A DNA stretch of 13,630 bases from Nonlabens sp. (GTDB lineage: Bacteria > Bacteroidota > Bacteroidia > Flavobacteriales > Flavobacteriaceae): assembly GCA_030731685.1 (NCBI GenBank), contig JANQTO010000284.1:1719-15348 (forward strand), given 5' to 3'. The notes beneath the pieces are model-generated. The model was not told the DNA's origin. It did not search any database and saw nothing but the letters and a program-made list of their open reading frames with translations. The translations under genes were made by a program, and so were the position numbers. Positions within the stretch are counted from its first letter, which is position 1, and each line of letters opens with the position of its first letter. Positions 1-6,880 of the stretch are shown piece by piece.

Positions 1-257
1 TAGGATTTTTCATAGCCAGTAAAGGCGTGAAACAATGGCAAGCAAATCCAGATGCTTATGCAAACGGACCTGCCATGAAAACTGCAAAAACAGTTGCACT
101 TGTTGCAATGATTCTCTCAGGACTTGTAGCTCTGTATTCTATTTATCAAATGACTACAACAGATTCTGACGAGCGTAAAGAGCAAACTATCAAAAGCATG
201 CGCGATATGGGTATGGATGATGAGCAAATAGATCAAATAGAGCCATACATCTGGTAA
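1..257 (+). CDS. CCC-motif-type small membrane protein, 3' part only
   Basis: This is the C-terminal part of a small membrane protein whose start lies before the window. The frame is open from base 3 without a stop, so the GTG at 27 is probably an internal valine codon rather than the start. The visible protein reads GFFIASKGVKQWQANPDAYA and then NGPAMKTAK, followed by one hydrophobic segment (about 20 residues) and an acidic, helical tail rich in D, E, M and Q that ends in IEPYIW. The block from the first helix end through NPDAY-NG-AMKTAK matches the next gene almost residue for residue, so the two are tandem paralogues. The family is known from Flavobacteriaceae as CCC-motif membrane proteins and has no established function. 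The CCC motif itself would lie upstream of the window. The gene ends just before a strong hairpin terminator. Confidence 0.75.
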   Translation, partial: GFFIASKGVKQWQANPDAYANGPAMKTAKTVALVAMILSGLVALYSIYQMTTTDSDERKEQTIKSMRDMGMDDEQIDQIEPYIW

Positions 258-280
258 TAGTTGACACCATTACAAAACGG

Positions 281-314
281 AAAAGGAACATCTCACGGTG
301 TTCCTTTTTTATTT
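281..314 (+). terminator. Rho-independent terminator
   Basis: A perfect 10-bp stem, AAAAGGAACA (281-290) with TGTTCCTTTT (299-308), encloses an 8-nt loop and runs into a T-rich tail. It lies 23 bases after the stop of the first membrane-protein gene and ends transcription from it before the second copy. Confidence 0.85.
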
Positions 315-364
315 TAGCCAAATCAACGTACATTTAAATTCGCAAACCTTAAAAAACAATCATC

Positions 365-727
365 ATGCAAAAATTAAACACAACCCTAGTCTATATACTC
401 TCTGTAGTAGGCTTTTTATGCTGCTGCTTTTATGGAGCTGGAACTATTGCAGCTATTATTGCCATAGTAATCGCAACAAAAGAACTTAAGAAATTTGAGC
501 TAAACCCAGACACTTATAGCAATGGCAAAGCAATGAAAACAGCTAAAATCGTTGCTTATGTTTCCTTATTCCTATCGTTTATAGGATTGGCCTTTTTAGC
601 TTACTATTATACAAATACCTGTGAATTTTGGAATTGGTATCTAGAGATGATGAATCAAAACCCAAATGTGACCGAAGAGCAGCGTGAGATGATTTACGCA
701 CAAATGGCCGAAGCTGGTTGTAGATAA
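365..727 (+). CDS. CCC-motif membrane protein (second tandem copy)
   Basis: A 120-residue membrane protein with two hydrophobic segments (about residues 7-37 and 60-82) around a short polar loop. Three consecutive cysteines at 19-21 (LCCCFYG) sit in the first segment and are the hallmark of the flavobacterial CCC-motif family. The loop carries ELNPDTYSNGKAMKTAK (about 45-61), the same block as in the upstream paralogue. The tail after the second helix is acidic and contains two more cysteines (86 and 119). The cysteines could be acylated, bind metal or form disulfides; nothing here decides which. Both the product and its role are unknown. The ATG at 365 is chosen because it leaves a full first helix and lies 50 bases after the preceding terminator. 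No TAnnTTTG element was seen in the short upstream gap. Confidence 0.8.
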   Translation: MQKLNTTLVYILSVVGFLCCCFYGAGTIAAIIAIVIATKELKKFELNPDTYSNGKAMKTAKIVAYVSLFLSFIGLAFLAYYYTNTCEFWNWYLEMMNQNPNVTEEQREMIYAQMAEAGCR

Positions 728-749
728 AAACCATATACCTTCAACTAAC

Positions 750-782
750 AAAACAGCCCTGCTCAAAAAGCAGGGCTGTTTT
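750..782. terminator. Bidirectional terminator between the membrane-protein gene and rocD
   Basis: A perfect 13-bp inverted repeat (AAAACAGCCCTGC at 750-762, complement at 770-782) with a 7-nt A-rich loop. The GC-rich core is flanked by A4 on one side and T4 on the other, so it can work on either strand. It sits between the ends of two convergent genes (727 and 814). Confidence 0.9.
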
Positions 783-813
783 ACATTTATACCTTTTATT
801 AAATTATAGTTTA

Positions 814-2091
814 CTAGAACTCGTTCAACGTATTTATGATAATATCGATACAGTCATCTAGTTGCTCCATGGTCATAACCAGCGGCGGCGCAAAACGTAT
901 AATGTTTCCATGCGTAGGTTTTGCAAGCAAGCCATTATCGCGCAATCGCATACATATATTCCATGCAGTGTCACTATCTTCTGCGTCATTGATAACAATG
1001 GCATTAAGCAAACCACGACCGCGTACTAGAGTTACTTTATCTGTAGTTTCTATATAATCGCCCAATCGCTTACGGAAATGCGTTCCTAGCACGCGAGCAT
1101 TTTGCGCAAGGCTTTCGTCACTCACAACATCTAGCGCTGCCATGGCAACCGCTCCTGCCACAGGATTTCCACCAAAGGTACTACCGTGCTGACCGGGTTT
1201 GATAACATTCATGACCTCGTCGTTTGCAAGTACGGCACTTACAGGATATGCTCCACCAGAGATGGCTTTTCCTAATATAAGTACATCAGGTTGCGCATAA
1301 GTTGCCGGTTGTTTTTCACACGCAGCTTCACAAGTACAATTACCACATACAGCAAGTAGCGCGCCTGTTCTAGCGATACCCGTTTGAATCTCGTCTGCTA
1401 TAAAAAGGGCATTGTATTTTTCACAAAGCTCTTGAGACTTGCGCATATAATCATCGTTAGGAGTATAAACGCCAGCTTCACCTTGAATAGGTTCCACTAG
1501 AAAACCTGCAATATTTGGCTGCTTTAATGCGGCCTCGAGTGCGGCAACGTCATCATACGGTATTTTGATAAATCCAGGCGTATATGGACCGAAATTCTTG
1601 CGGGCATTTTCGTCATTTGAAAACGAAATGATGGTTGTGGTACGACCATGAAAGTTATTTTCGCAAACGATTATTTGTGCTTCATGCTCTGCAACGCCTT
1701 TTTTCTCATAAGCCCATTTACGTGCAATTTTGATGGCGGTTTCCACAGCCTCAGCGCCCGTATTCATAGGTAGTACTTTATCAAAGCCGAAATAGTTAGT
1801 TACGTACTTTTCATAAACACCCAGCTTATCATTGTGAAAAGCGCGACTGGTAAGAGTTAACGTTTTTGCCTGCTCCATCATAGCTCCTATAATGGCCGGA
1901 TGACAGTGACCTTGATTTACAGCACTGTAGGCACTCAAGAAATCGTAATATTTTTTACCTTCTACATCCCAAACGTACACGCCTTCACCTCGAGCTAGCA
2001 CCACTGGTAACGGGTGATAATTATGTGCTCCGTGTTTATCTTCTAAATCTATAAACTGCTGTGAGGCAGTTGCAAGTTCTGTACTAATCAT
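814..2091 (-). CDS. rocD: Ornithine--oxo-acid aminotransferase
   Basis: A PLP-dependent class III aminotransferase that converts ornithine and 2-oxoglutarate to glutamate-5-semialdehyde and glutamate, linking arginine/ornithine breakdown to proline and glutamate. The 425-residue protein is slightly longer than usual (around 400). Visible family landmarks are SAYSAVNQGHCHP (54-65), the PLP phosphate loop NTGAEAVE (110-117), FHGR (147-150), D233 in IADEIQTG for the pyridine nitrogen, the Schiff-base lysine K275 in LILGKAISGG, and STFGGNP (304-310). Residues 249-262 hold an unusual cysteine-rich stretch (C249, C252, C254, C258) where most homologues have a short link between the TG-LLA strand and PD-LILGK. 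The gene is convergent with the membrane-protein gene and divergent from rlmD. No clear TAnnTTTG promoter was found on its side of the intergenic region. Confidence 0.95.
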   Translation of the reverse strand: MISTELATASQQFIDLEDKHGAHNYHPLPVVLARGEGVYVWDVEGKKYYDFLSAYSAVNQGHCHPAIIGAMMEQAKTLTLTSRAFHNDKLGVYEKYVTNYFGFDKVLPMNTGAEAVETAIKIARKWAYEKKGVAEHEAQIIVCENNFHGRTTTIISFSNDENARKNFGPYTPGFIKIPYDDVAALEAALKQPNIAGFLVEPIQGEAGVYTPNDDYMRKSQELCEKYNALFIADEIQTGIARTGALLAVCGNCTCEAACEKQPATYAQPDVLILGKAISGGAYPVSAVLANDEVMNVIKPGQHGSTFGGNPVAGAVAMAALDVVSDESLAQNARVLGTHFRKRLGDYIETTDKVTLVRGRGLLNAIVINDAEDSDTAWNICMRLRDNGLLAKPTHGNIIRFAPPLVMTMEQLDDCIDIIINTLNEF

Positions 2092-2133
2092 ATCTTCATT
2101 TAACTTTGTTGCAATTTACAAAAAGCACTGTGC

Positions 2134-2214
2134 AATCCCTAGTTTTAAAGGAAACAAAAGCAGTTTCTGCGAGCTTGAAATATTATAAAACCATCACCTA
2201 AAAACCTAGGGATT
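2134..2214. repeat. Inverted repeat in the rocD/rlmD divergent intergenic region
   Basis: AATCCCTAG (2134-2142) recurs as its exact complement CTAGGGATT (2206-2214). The match continues with TTTT/AAAA if one bulged base is allowed. The arms are about 63 bases apart and lie between two divergent start codons, with the right arm just before the rlmD -7 element. It could be a paired operator or chance similarity in AT-rich DNA. Confidence 0.35.
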
Positions 2215-2218
2215 ACCT

Positions 2219-2226
2219 TAATTTTG
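2219..2226 (+). promoter_or_regulatory. Bacteroidota -7 element for the rlmD operon
   Basis: TAATTTTG matches the Bacteroidota consensus TAnnTTTG exactly and ends 6 bases before the ATG of rlmD, which would give an almost leaderless transcript. No TTG -33 element was found at the usual 17-23 base spacing, so the call is moderate. Confidence 0.45.
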
Positions 2227-2232
2227 TAGCCT

Positions 2233-3648
2233 ATGTCAAAAAGAAGAGCAAGATCAAACAAAACCTTTTTAAACGTTCCCGTGGTAGATGCAGGAGCAAA
2301 AGGTAAAAGTGTCGCAAAAACTGAAACTGGTGAGGTCATTTTCCTTACAGATGCCGTTCCCGGCGACGTGGTAGATATACAGACTTTTAAAAAACAACGC
2401 AGTTATTATGAAGGGAAATCCATAGCCTTTCACACGCTTTCAGACCGCCGTACGGAGCCTGTTTGTAAACATTTTGGTGTTTGCGGTGGCTGTAAATGGC
2501 AGCACATGACTTACGAGAGTCAGCTGTATTTTAAACAAAAAGAGGTTATGGAAAACCTCAAACGCATAGGTCACTTAGAATTGCCTGAGTTAACACCTAT
2601 TCTGGGTGCATTAGAACAATATAATTATCGTAACAAAATGGAATTCAGCTTCTCATCGAGTCGCTGGCTTACCCTTGAAGAGATTCAAAGTGAGGAACTC
2701 ATAGACGATAAACACGCATTAGGATTTCACATTCCTGGCATGTGGGATAAAATTTTGCACCTGGATGAATGTCACCTACATCCCAGTATCGGTGAAGAAA
2801 TTAGGTTGGGTGTGCACGCTTTCGCGAAAGCGAACAACATCACATACTTTAACCCTAGAGAGAAATCGGGAACTTTACGCACACTCATGTTGCGCATGGC
2901 ATCTACAGGCGAGGTCATGGTGGTTATTCAATTCTTTCAGGACGACGAGCCGAACAGAGTGGCATTACTGGAGTATTTAAAAAATGCTTTTCCACAAATA
3001 AAATCGTTGCAATACATCATTAACGAGAAGGCAAACGATACGATTTATGACCAAGACGTAATTTGCTACGATGGCCGCGACCACATTTTTGAAGAAATGG
3101 AAGGTCTCAAATTCAAGATAAATGCAAAATCGTTTTATCAAACAAACTCTGCGCAGGCATATGAACTTTACAGTGTAACTAGAGCAATGGCAGGCCTTAC
3201 CGGCAAAGAACTCGTGTATGATTTATATACTGGAACTGGCACCATCGCACAATTTGTCGCACGTGAGGCAAAGCACGTTGTGGGCATAGAATCCATTCCT
3301 GTTGCGATAGAAGATGCAAAAGCAAATGCGGCCCTAAACGGTATAGAAAACACGACCTTTTTTGCAGGCGATATGAAAGAGGTGTTCAACCAGCAGTTTA
3401 TTGATGAACACGGTGCCCCAGACGTAGTTATTACAGACCCACCTAGAGATGGTATGCATAAAGATGTGGTACAGCAGTTAATAAACCTAGCCGCGCCTAA
3501 AATTGTGTATGTGAGTTGCAACAGTGCAACACAAGCACGTGATCTAGCGTTATTAAATGACCTGTACAAAATCACGGCAGTACAACCGGTAGATATGTTC
3601 CCGCAAACACACCATGTGGAGAATGTTGTACTTTTAGAAAAACGATAA
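2233..3648 (+). CDS. rlmD: 23S rRNA (uracil-C5)-methyltransferase, RlmD/RumA type
   Basis: A SAM-dependent enzyme that methylates carbon 5 of a uridine in 23S rRNA (U1939 in E. coli numbering). The 471-residue protein begins with a basic tail and a TRAM-like RNA-binding domain (about 10-65). A [4Fe-4S] cluster site follows: C78, C84 and C87 (VCKHFGVCGGCKW), with C180 in LDECHLH. The Rossmann methyltransferase domain contains the SAM loop DLYTGTGTI (330-338), the TDPPRDG motif (401-407) and the catalytic cysteine C429 in YVSCN, plus a C-terminal DMFPQTHHVE. These features place it in the RlmD/TrmA superfamily. The exact target cannot be read from sequence, since some relatives modify U747 or both sites. 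Residues 195-200 (HAFAKA) are encoded by a perfect 16-bp palindrome that also occurs in another gene here. It heads a four-gene operon. Confidence 0.93.
   Translation: MSKRRARSNKTFLNVPVVDAGAKGKSVAKTETGEVIFLTDAVPGDVVDIQTFKKQRSYYEGKSIAFHTLSDRRTEPVCKHFGVCGGCKWQHMTYESQLYFKQKEVMENLKRIGHLELPELTPILGALEQYNYRNKMEFSFSSSRWLTLEEIQSEELIDDKHALGFHIPGMWDKILHLDECHLHPSIGEEIRLGVHAFAKANNITYFNPREKSGTLRTLMLRMASTGEVMVVIQFFQDDEPNRVALLEYLKNAFPQIKSLQYIINEKANDTIYDQDVICYDGRDHIFEEMEGLKFKINAKSFYQTNSAQAYELYSVTRAMAGLTGKELVYDLYTGTGTIAQFVAREAKHVVGIESIPVAIEDAKANAALNGIENTTFFAGDMKEVFNQQFIDEHGAPDVVITDPPRDGMHKDVVQQLINLAAPKIVYVSCNSATQARDLALLNDLYKITAVQPVDMFPQTHHVENVVLLEKR
2817..2832. repeat. Perfect 16-bp palindrome CGCTTTCGCGAAAGCG
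   Basis: CGCTTTCGCGAAAGCG reads identically on both strands and lies inside rlmD, where it encodes AFAKA. Its 14-bp core recurs at 9124-9137 inside the GT9 gene but in another reading frame, so conservation is at DNA level rather than protein level. Confidence 0.85.
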
Positions 3649-3665
3649 TAGCAGTTTACAACACT

Positions 3666-5144
3666 ATGAAAAAATGTATTGCAATAATTTCATTATTCCT
3701 TTTAGCAACCGCTTGTAAGGAACAAAAATCTTCTCAAGAACAAACCTACATTAAGAATACGGCAACCATAACTGGTAAAATAACCGTTCCTAAAGATGTG
3801 CCCGTTATAGACCAGATGATGGTCTATAAATTTAATGAGGACATTAACGATTACGATGAGTTCAAAGGCTCCGTAGATAAAGATGGCAACTATAAAATCG
3901 TTGTGAACCTTGATAAACCCAAGCAACTCATGCTTATGGGAAACAGTCAAATCCAATTTATAGCCGTTCCCGGCGACTCGATAAACTTAAACTTTGAGGA
4001 CAGCGGCTTGCCAGGAACCGAGGCAAAACAAATCGTTTTTAGCGGTGACCGTAGTTCTACAAATATCGCTTTGCAAGCCTATATAAAAGACAGACCGCTG
4101 GATGCTGTAAAACTACAGGAGATTTATATAAATGGTACAGCTGCAGATTTGAGCGCCTATTTAGATACCCAAATGCCTGCATTTACAAAGTACGTAACTG
4201 ACTTTATCAATAAAAACAGTGATGACCTTTACTTAAAAGAATATGCAACTGCCGACAAGAAATACGGCATACTCAATACCAAACTTACGTTCAATGCTTA
4301 CGCGGGCAATAGAGGATTAGCTGCTACCGAAATGGTAGACCTAACAAACATTGAAGAGAATTTACCAGACCTTACTGCTGCAGATTTTATCAACACGTCT
4401 GAAACGGAGCAATATCTTTATTATATCACCAGTGCGATGCGTACCAAGACCAAAGAAGCGCTCACAGAAAATAGTACACCTGAAGAGAGTCAAAAAATGT
4501 TCTTAAAGACCATCGCTGCAATTAAAAAGAACGATTTATTGAAAAGCAAAATGGTTTACAGGTCTACTGTTAACGATTTTGAGAGCAATGGTTTGACATT
4601 TTTTGAAAACAACAAGGAGCAGATCAAGAAGTTGATAACACCCGAACAATTCGATAAACTAACTACACGTTACGATACCACAAAAGACCTTTTAGAAAAC
4701 CCTAAAATACCGGCAAGCGCTCAATTGCTAACCTTTAATAGTGACGACCCGACAGCCTACCTCAAAGAAATCATCGCAAACGCAAACGGAAAAGTTATTT
4801 ACATAGACAACTGGGCAACCTGGTGTGGACCTTGCAAGCAGGAGTTTCAAGCTGCATCGCCAGCTTTACACGAAAAGTTCAAGGAAGATGTGGAGTTTGT
4901 TTATTTATGCCATCAAAGTGAGCGCAAGGGCTATGTACCATCTATTGCAAAATATAAAATTGCAGGTATACATTACTTTTTAAGTCAGGAAGAGTCTGCT
5001 CCCATTTTTGAGCAAATTAAACTTCAAGGTTTTCCTACCTATACGATTATTAATAAAGAAGGAGAAATCGTTATATCTGATTATACTTACAGACCTAGTT
5101 ACCCAGCAACTACAGACGTGTTAACAGAGCTTATCAATGAATAA
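3666..5144 (+). CDS. TlpA/ResA-like thioredoxin-fold lipoprotein
   Basis: A 492-residue envelope lipoprotein with a C-terminal thioredoxin domain. The N-terminus has a short signal peptide and lipobox ending at C17 (LLATAC). The residues after C17 (KEQKSS) lack an acidic cluster, so a periplasm-facing location is more likely than the cell surface. Residues about 30-110 form a beta-rich domain (ITGKITV through FEDS) resembling the DUF4369-type module common in Bacteroidota TlpA proteins. A helical, charged middle follows (about 130-350). The thioredoxin domain (about 360-490) has the active site WCGPC (C387, C390) and the cis-proline P457 in GFPTYTI. Such proteins reduce or shuffle disulfides or deliver reductant to cytochrome c maturation and other partners; the partner here is unknown. 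The start is 17 bases after rlmD, and the end overlaps the next gene by 8 bases, indicating an operon. Confidence 0.88.
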   Translation: MKKCIAIISLFLLATACKEQKSSQEQTYIKNTATITGKITVPKDVPVIDQMMVYKFNEDINDYDEFKGSVDKDGNYKIVVNLDKPKQLMLMGNSQIQFIAVPGDSINLNFEDSGLPGTEAKQIVFSGDRSSTNIALQAYIKDRPLDAVKLQEIYINGTAADLSAYLDTQMPAFTKYVTDFINKNSDDLYLKEYATADKKYGILNTKLTFNAYAGNRGLAATEMVDLTNIEENLPDLTAADFINTSETEQYLYYITSAMRTKTKEALTENSTPEESQKMFLKTIAAIKKNDLLKSKMVYRSTVNDFESNGLTFFENNKEQIKKLITPEQFDKLTTRYDTTKDLLENPKIPASAQLLTFNSDDPTAYLKEIIANANGKVIYIDNWATWCGPCKQEFQAASPALHEKFKEDVEFVYLCHQSERKGYVPSIAKYKIAGIHYFLSQEESAPIFEQIKLQGFPTYTIINKEGEIVISDYTYRPSYPATTDVLTELINE

Positions 5145-5658
5145 AGGACTCATCATCATAATGATTCTATGCTGCATACTCGCGTTTGCTACCAGTAGCT
5201 GCGAGAAAGATGACCTGTGCCCTACAGATATAGCAGCGACACCGCGACTGATACTGGTCTTTAAAAATCAAACAAATCCGCTACTGGCCAAAACAGTCAA
5301 TAGCTTACAAATAAGAGAGGTAGGAGCAACAACTTTTGCTCCACTAGATGCTACAGGATCAACAACCCTTACAGCTGTAGATAGCGTTGCCATTCCATTG
5401 AAATTTGATAATGCAGGTACCATGTATGAGCTTATTAGAACAGACGATGCTGGCGTAGTTAATACCGATATTATAAGTTTTTCCTATGATTTAGGTGAAG
5501 AATACGTGAACAGAGCTTGTGGTTTCAAGGCCATTTATAACAATTTAACAGCAATAGTAACCTTTGAGCAGCCCTTGGAACGATGGATTCAAACAGCTAT
5601 TGTATTACAAGCTAACGTAACCTCTAATAACGCAGCACATGTTGAGATACGTCACTAG
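5137..5658 (+). CDS. DUF6452 family lipoprotein
   Basis: A 173-residue lipoprotein of unknown function. The N-terminus is a hydrophobic signal segment ending in ATSSC (C22), then EKDDLCP. The E-K-D-D after the lipidated cysteine resembles the lipoprotein export signal described in Capnocytophaga (K followed by two acidic residues), so surface exposure is inferred. The rest is predicted to be a beta-sandwich: TPRLILVFKNQTNP near 35-48 matches my memory of DUF6452 proteins, and a second cysteine pair (C27 and the C in NRACGF) could form a disulfide. The ATG overlaps the TlpA-like gene by 8 bases, and its stop lies 20 bases inside the next gene, so all three are very likely co-transcribed and translationally coupled. 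DUF6452 and DUF6048 commonly sit next to rlmD in Flavobacteriaceae. Confidence 0.75.
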   Translation: MNKGLIIIMILCCILAFATSSCEKDDLCPTDIAATPRLILVFKNQTNPLLAKTVNSLQIREVGATTFAPLDATGSTTLTAVDSVAIPLKFDNAGTMYELIRTDDAGVVNTDIISFSYDLGEEYVNRACGFKAIYNNLTAIVTFEQPLERWIQTAIVLQANVTSNNAAHVEIRH

Positions 5659-6337
5659 CCTAGTCCTCTTTCTAACAACGCTAATTGCAACAGCCCAAGA
5701 ACCTGCTGCCATAAAGGTGAATGACTCACTCACTCTTCAAAAAACCTATGGATTACGCATAGGGTTAGACGCTGCAAGCTTAATACGTACTGCAGTAGAT
5801 GATAACTACACAGGTTTTCAAGCCATTGCTGACTATAGAGTAAATAGCCGCTGGTATGCAGCTGGCGAAATAGGAACAGAAAACGTAGACCAGTTCAACG
5901 AGCGCATTGACGCCACTGCATCAGGTTCATTTTTAAAATTAGGTGCCGATTATAATTTTTATCAGAATTGGCTGGAAATGGACAATATGATTTATGCAGG
6001 AATGCGGGTAGGTTATGCAACCTACAGTCAAGAACTAACTCGGTACGACTACTACCAAGACAATACATATTTTCCAATTCCTACGAACCAGGTAAACGAA
6101 GAGTTTAATGGACTCAATGCCGTGTGGCTAGAATTTCAATTAGGAATTAAAGTCGAAGTTTTGACCAATCTTTATTTAGGATTAAATGTTCAAGTAAAGC
6201 GTACCGTCACACAAGGCCAACCAGAACGATTTACCAATTTATATATTCCAGGTTTTGGCCGTACGTATGATACGAGCAATATAGGTGTAGGTTATTCTTA
6301 CGGGATATCGTATCGAATACCTTTGTACAAAAAGTAG
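5639..6337 (+). CDS. DUF6048 family, predicted outer-membrane beta-barrel protein
   Basis: A 232-residue secreted protein with a signal peptide (MLRYVTSLVLFLTTLIATAQ, cleavage probably after TAQ at about residue 20). The mature part alternates hydrophobic and polar residues and is rich in Y, G and N, with barrel-like strands such as YGLRIGLDAASLI, SFLKLGADYNFYQ, MIYAGMRVGYATYS and LYLGLNVQVKRTV. It ends in SYRIPLYKK, without the terminal aromatic typical of many porins. Family membership (DUF6048) is from recall of its usual partnership with DUF6452. Function is unknown; a small outer-membrane barrel working with the upstream lipoprotein is a reasonable inference. The start at 5639 overlaps the DUF6452 gene by 20 bases. 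This is the last gene of the rlmD operon, closed by the terminator at 6382-6416. Confidence 0.75.
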   Translation: MLRYVTSLVLFLTTLIATAQEPAAIKVNDSLTLQKTYGLRIGLDAASLIRTAVDDNYTGFQAIADYRVNSRWYAAGEIGTENVDQFNERIDATASGSFLKLGADYNFYQNWLEMDNMIYAGMRVGYATYSQELTRYDYYQDNTYFPIPTNQVNEEFNGLNAVWLEFQLGIKVEVLTNLYLGLNVQVKRTVTQGQPERFTNLYIPGFGRTYDTSNIGVGYSYGISYRIPLYKK

Positions 6338-6381
6338 TGCAACCACTTAAGAAAAAATCAACAGATTTAAGAACGCCTTCT

Positions 6382-6416
6382 AAAACAAAAAGCCCTCGTC
6401 GAGGGCTTTTTGTTTT
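6382..6416. terminator. Strong bidirectional terminator
   Basis: A 16-bp perfect stem (AAAACAAAAAGCCCTC at 6382-6397 and its complement at 6401-6416) with a 3-nt GTC loop. The GC core AGCCCTC/GAGGGCT is flanked by A-rich and T-rich arms, so it serves both the rlmD operon (end 6337) and the opposing DUF5606 gene (end 6431). Confidence 0.92.
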
Positions 6417-6430
6417 ATTGAAATCAGCTT

Positions 6431-6829
6431 TTATTCTTCTTCGTCAGTAGCATTAAGAAGTTCATTTTCCTGTAATAAATTATACCACTGTAATACTTTT
6501 TTAATGTCACTGGCATAAACACGCTCTTGGTCATAGTCAGGTAATACCTCTGTAAAGTAAGAAGAAAGCTCTGTTGCTGCTGCTTTATGACTTATCGCAG
6601 GCCCATTGGACTCTTTTGTTGCAATCTTTTGAAAAATGTCCTTAAGCGGAACTTCAGTTGCATAGGTATATATGGATATGTCTTTTAAAACACTCACGTT
6701 CTGGTTGATACCTATGATACTCGTTTTTTTGTCTAACAAAGATTCAACGACAAAACCATTTCTAGCCTTAGACTTAAGTATGTAAAGTCCTGGTTTTCCT
6801 GTAACTGATAATATGTTTTCTAAACTCAT
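6431..6829 (-). CDS. DUF5606 family protein
   Basis: A 132-residue soluble protein that starts MSLENILSVTGKPGLYILKS. This opening is characteristic of DUF5606, a small cytoplasmic family of Bacteroidota without assigned function. The first 60 residues look like a compact beta-barrel-type fold (GKPGLYIL, GFVVESL, TSIIGINQNVSVL, ISIYTY). The second half is helical (VPLKDIFQKI; SHKAAATELSSYF; ASDIKKVLQWYNLLQ), and the tail is acidic (ATDEEE). No signal peptide, membrane segment or catalytic motif is visible. It lies 51 bases downstream of def on the same strand, and the order ruvX - def - DUF5606 suggests co-expression with translation and DNA housekeeping functions. The shared terminator lies 15 bases past its stop. 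Confidence 0.78.
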   Translation of the reverse strand: MSLENILSVTGKPGLYILKSKARNGFVVESLLDKKTSIIGINQNVSVLKDISIYTYATEVPLKDIFQKIATKESNGPAISHKAAATELSSYFTEVLPDYDQERVYASDIKKVLQWYNLLQENELLNATDEEE

Positions 6830-6880
6830 AATAAGATTTAAGTGCCGGCAAATATATAAAACTGCCGTTAGTTTCTAGAT

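Noticed and set aside
27..29. GTG as the true start of the first gene
   Set aside because: The frame is open to the left edge, and the residues before it (GFFIASKG) align with the first helix end of the neighbouring paralogue, so the gene begins outside the window.
298..489. Forward open frame overlapping the start of the second CCC-motif gene
   Set aside because: It starts inside the terminator of the previous gene, runs out of frame through the well-supported CCC-motif gene, and has no family features.
3168..3575. Long open frame (135 codons) on the reverse strand inside rlmD
   Set aside because: It is antisense to the conserved methyltransferase domain, has a composition typical of a shadow frame, and matches no recognisable family.
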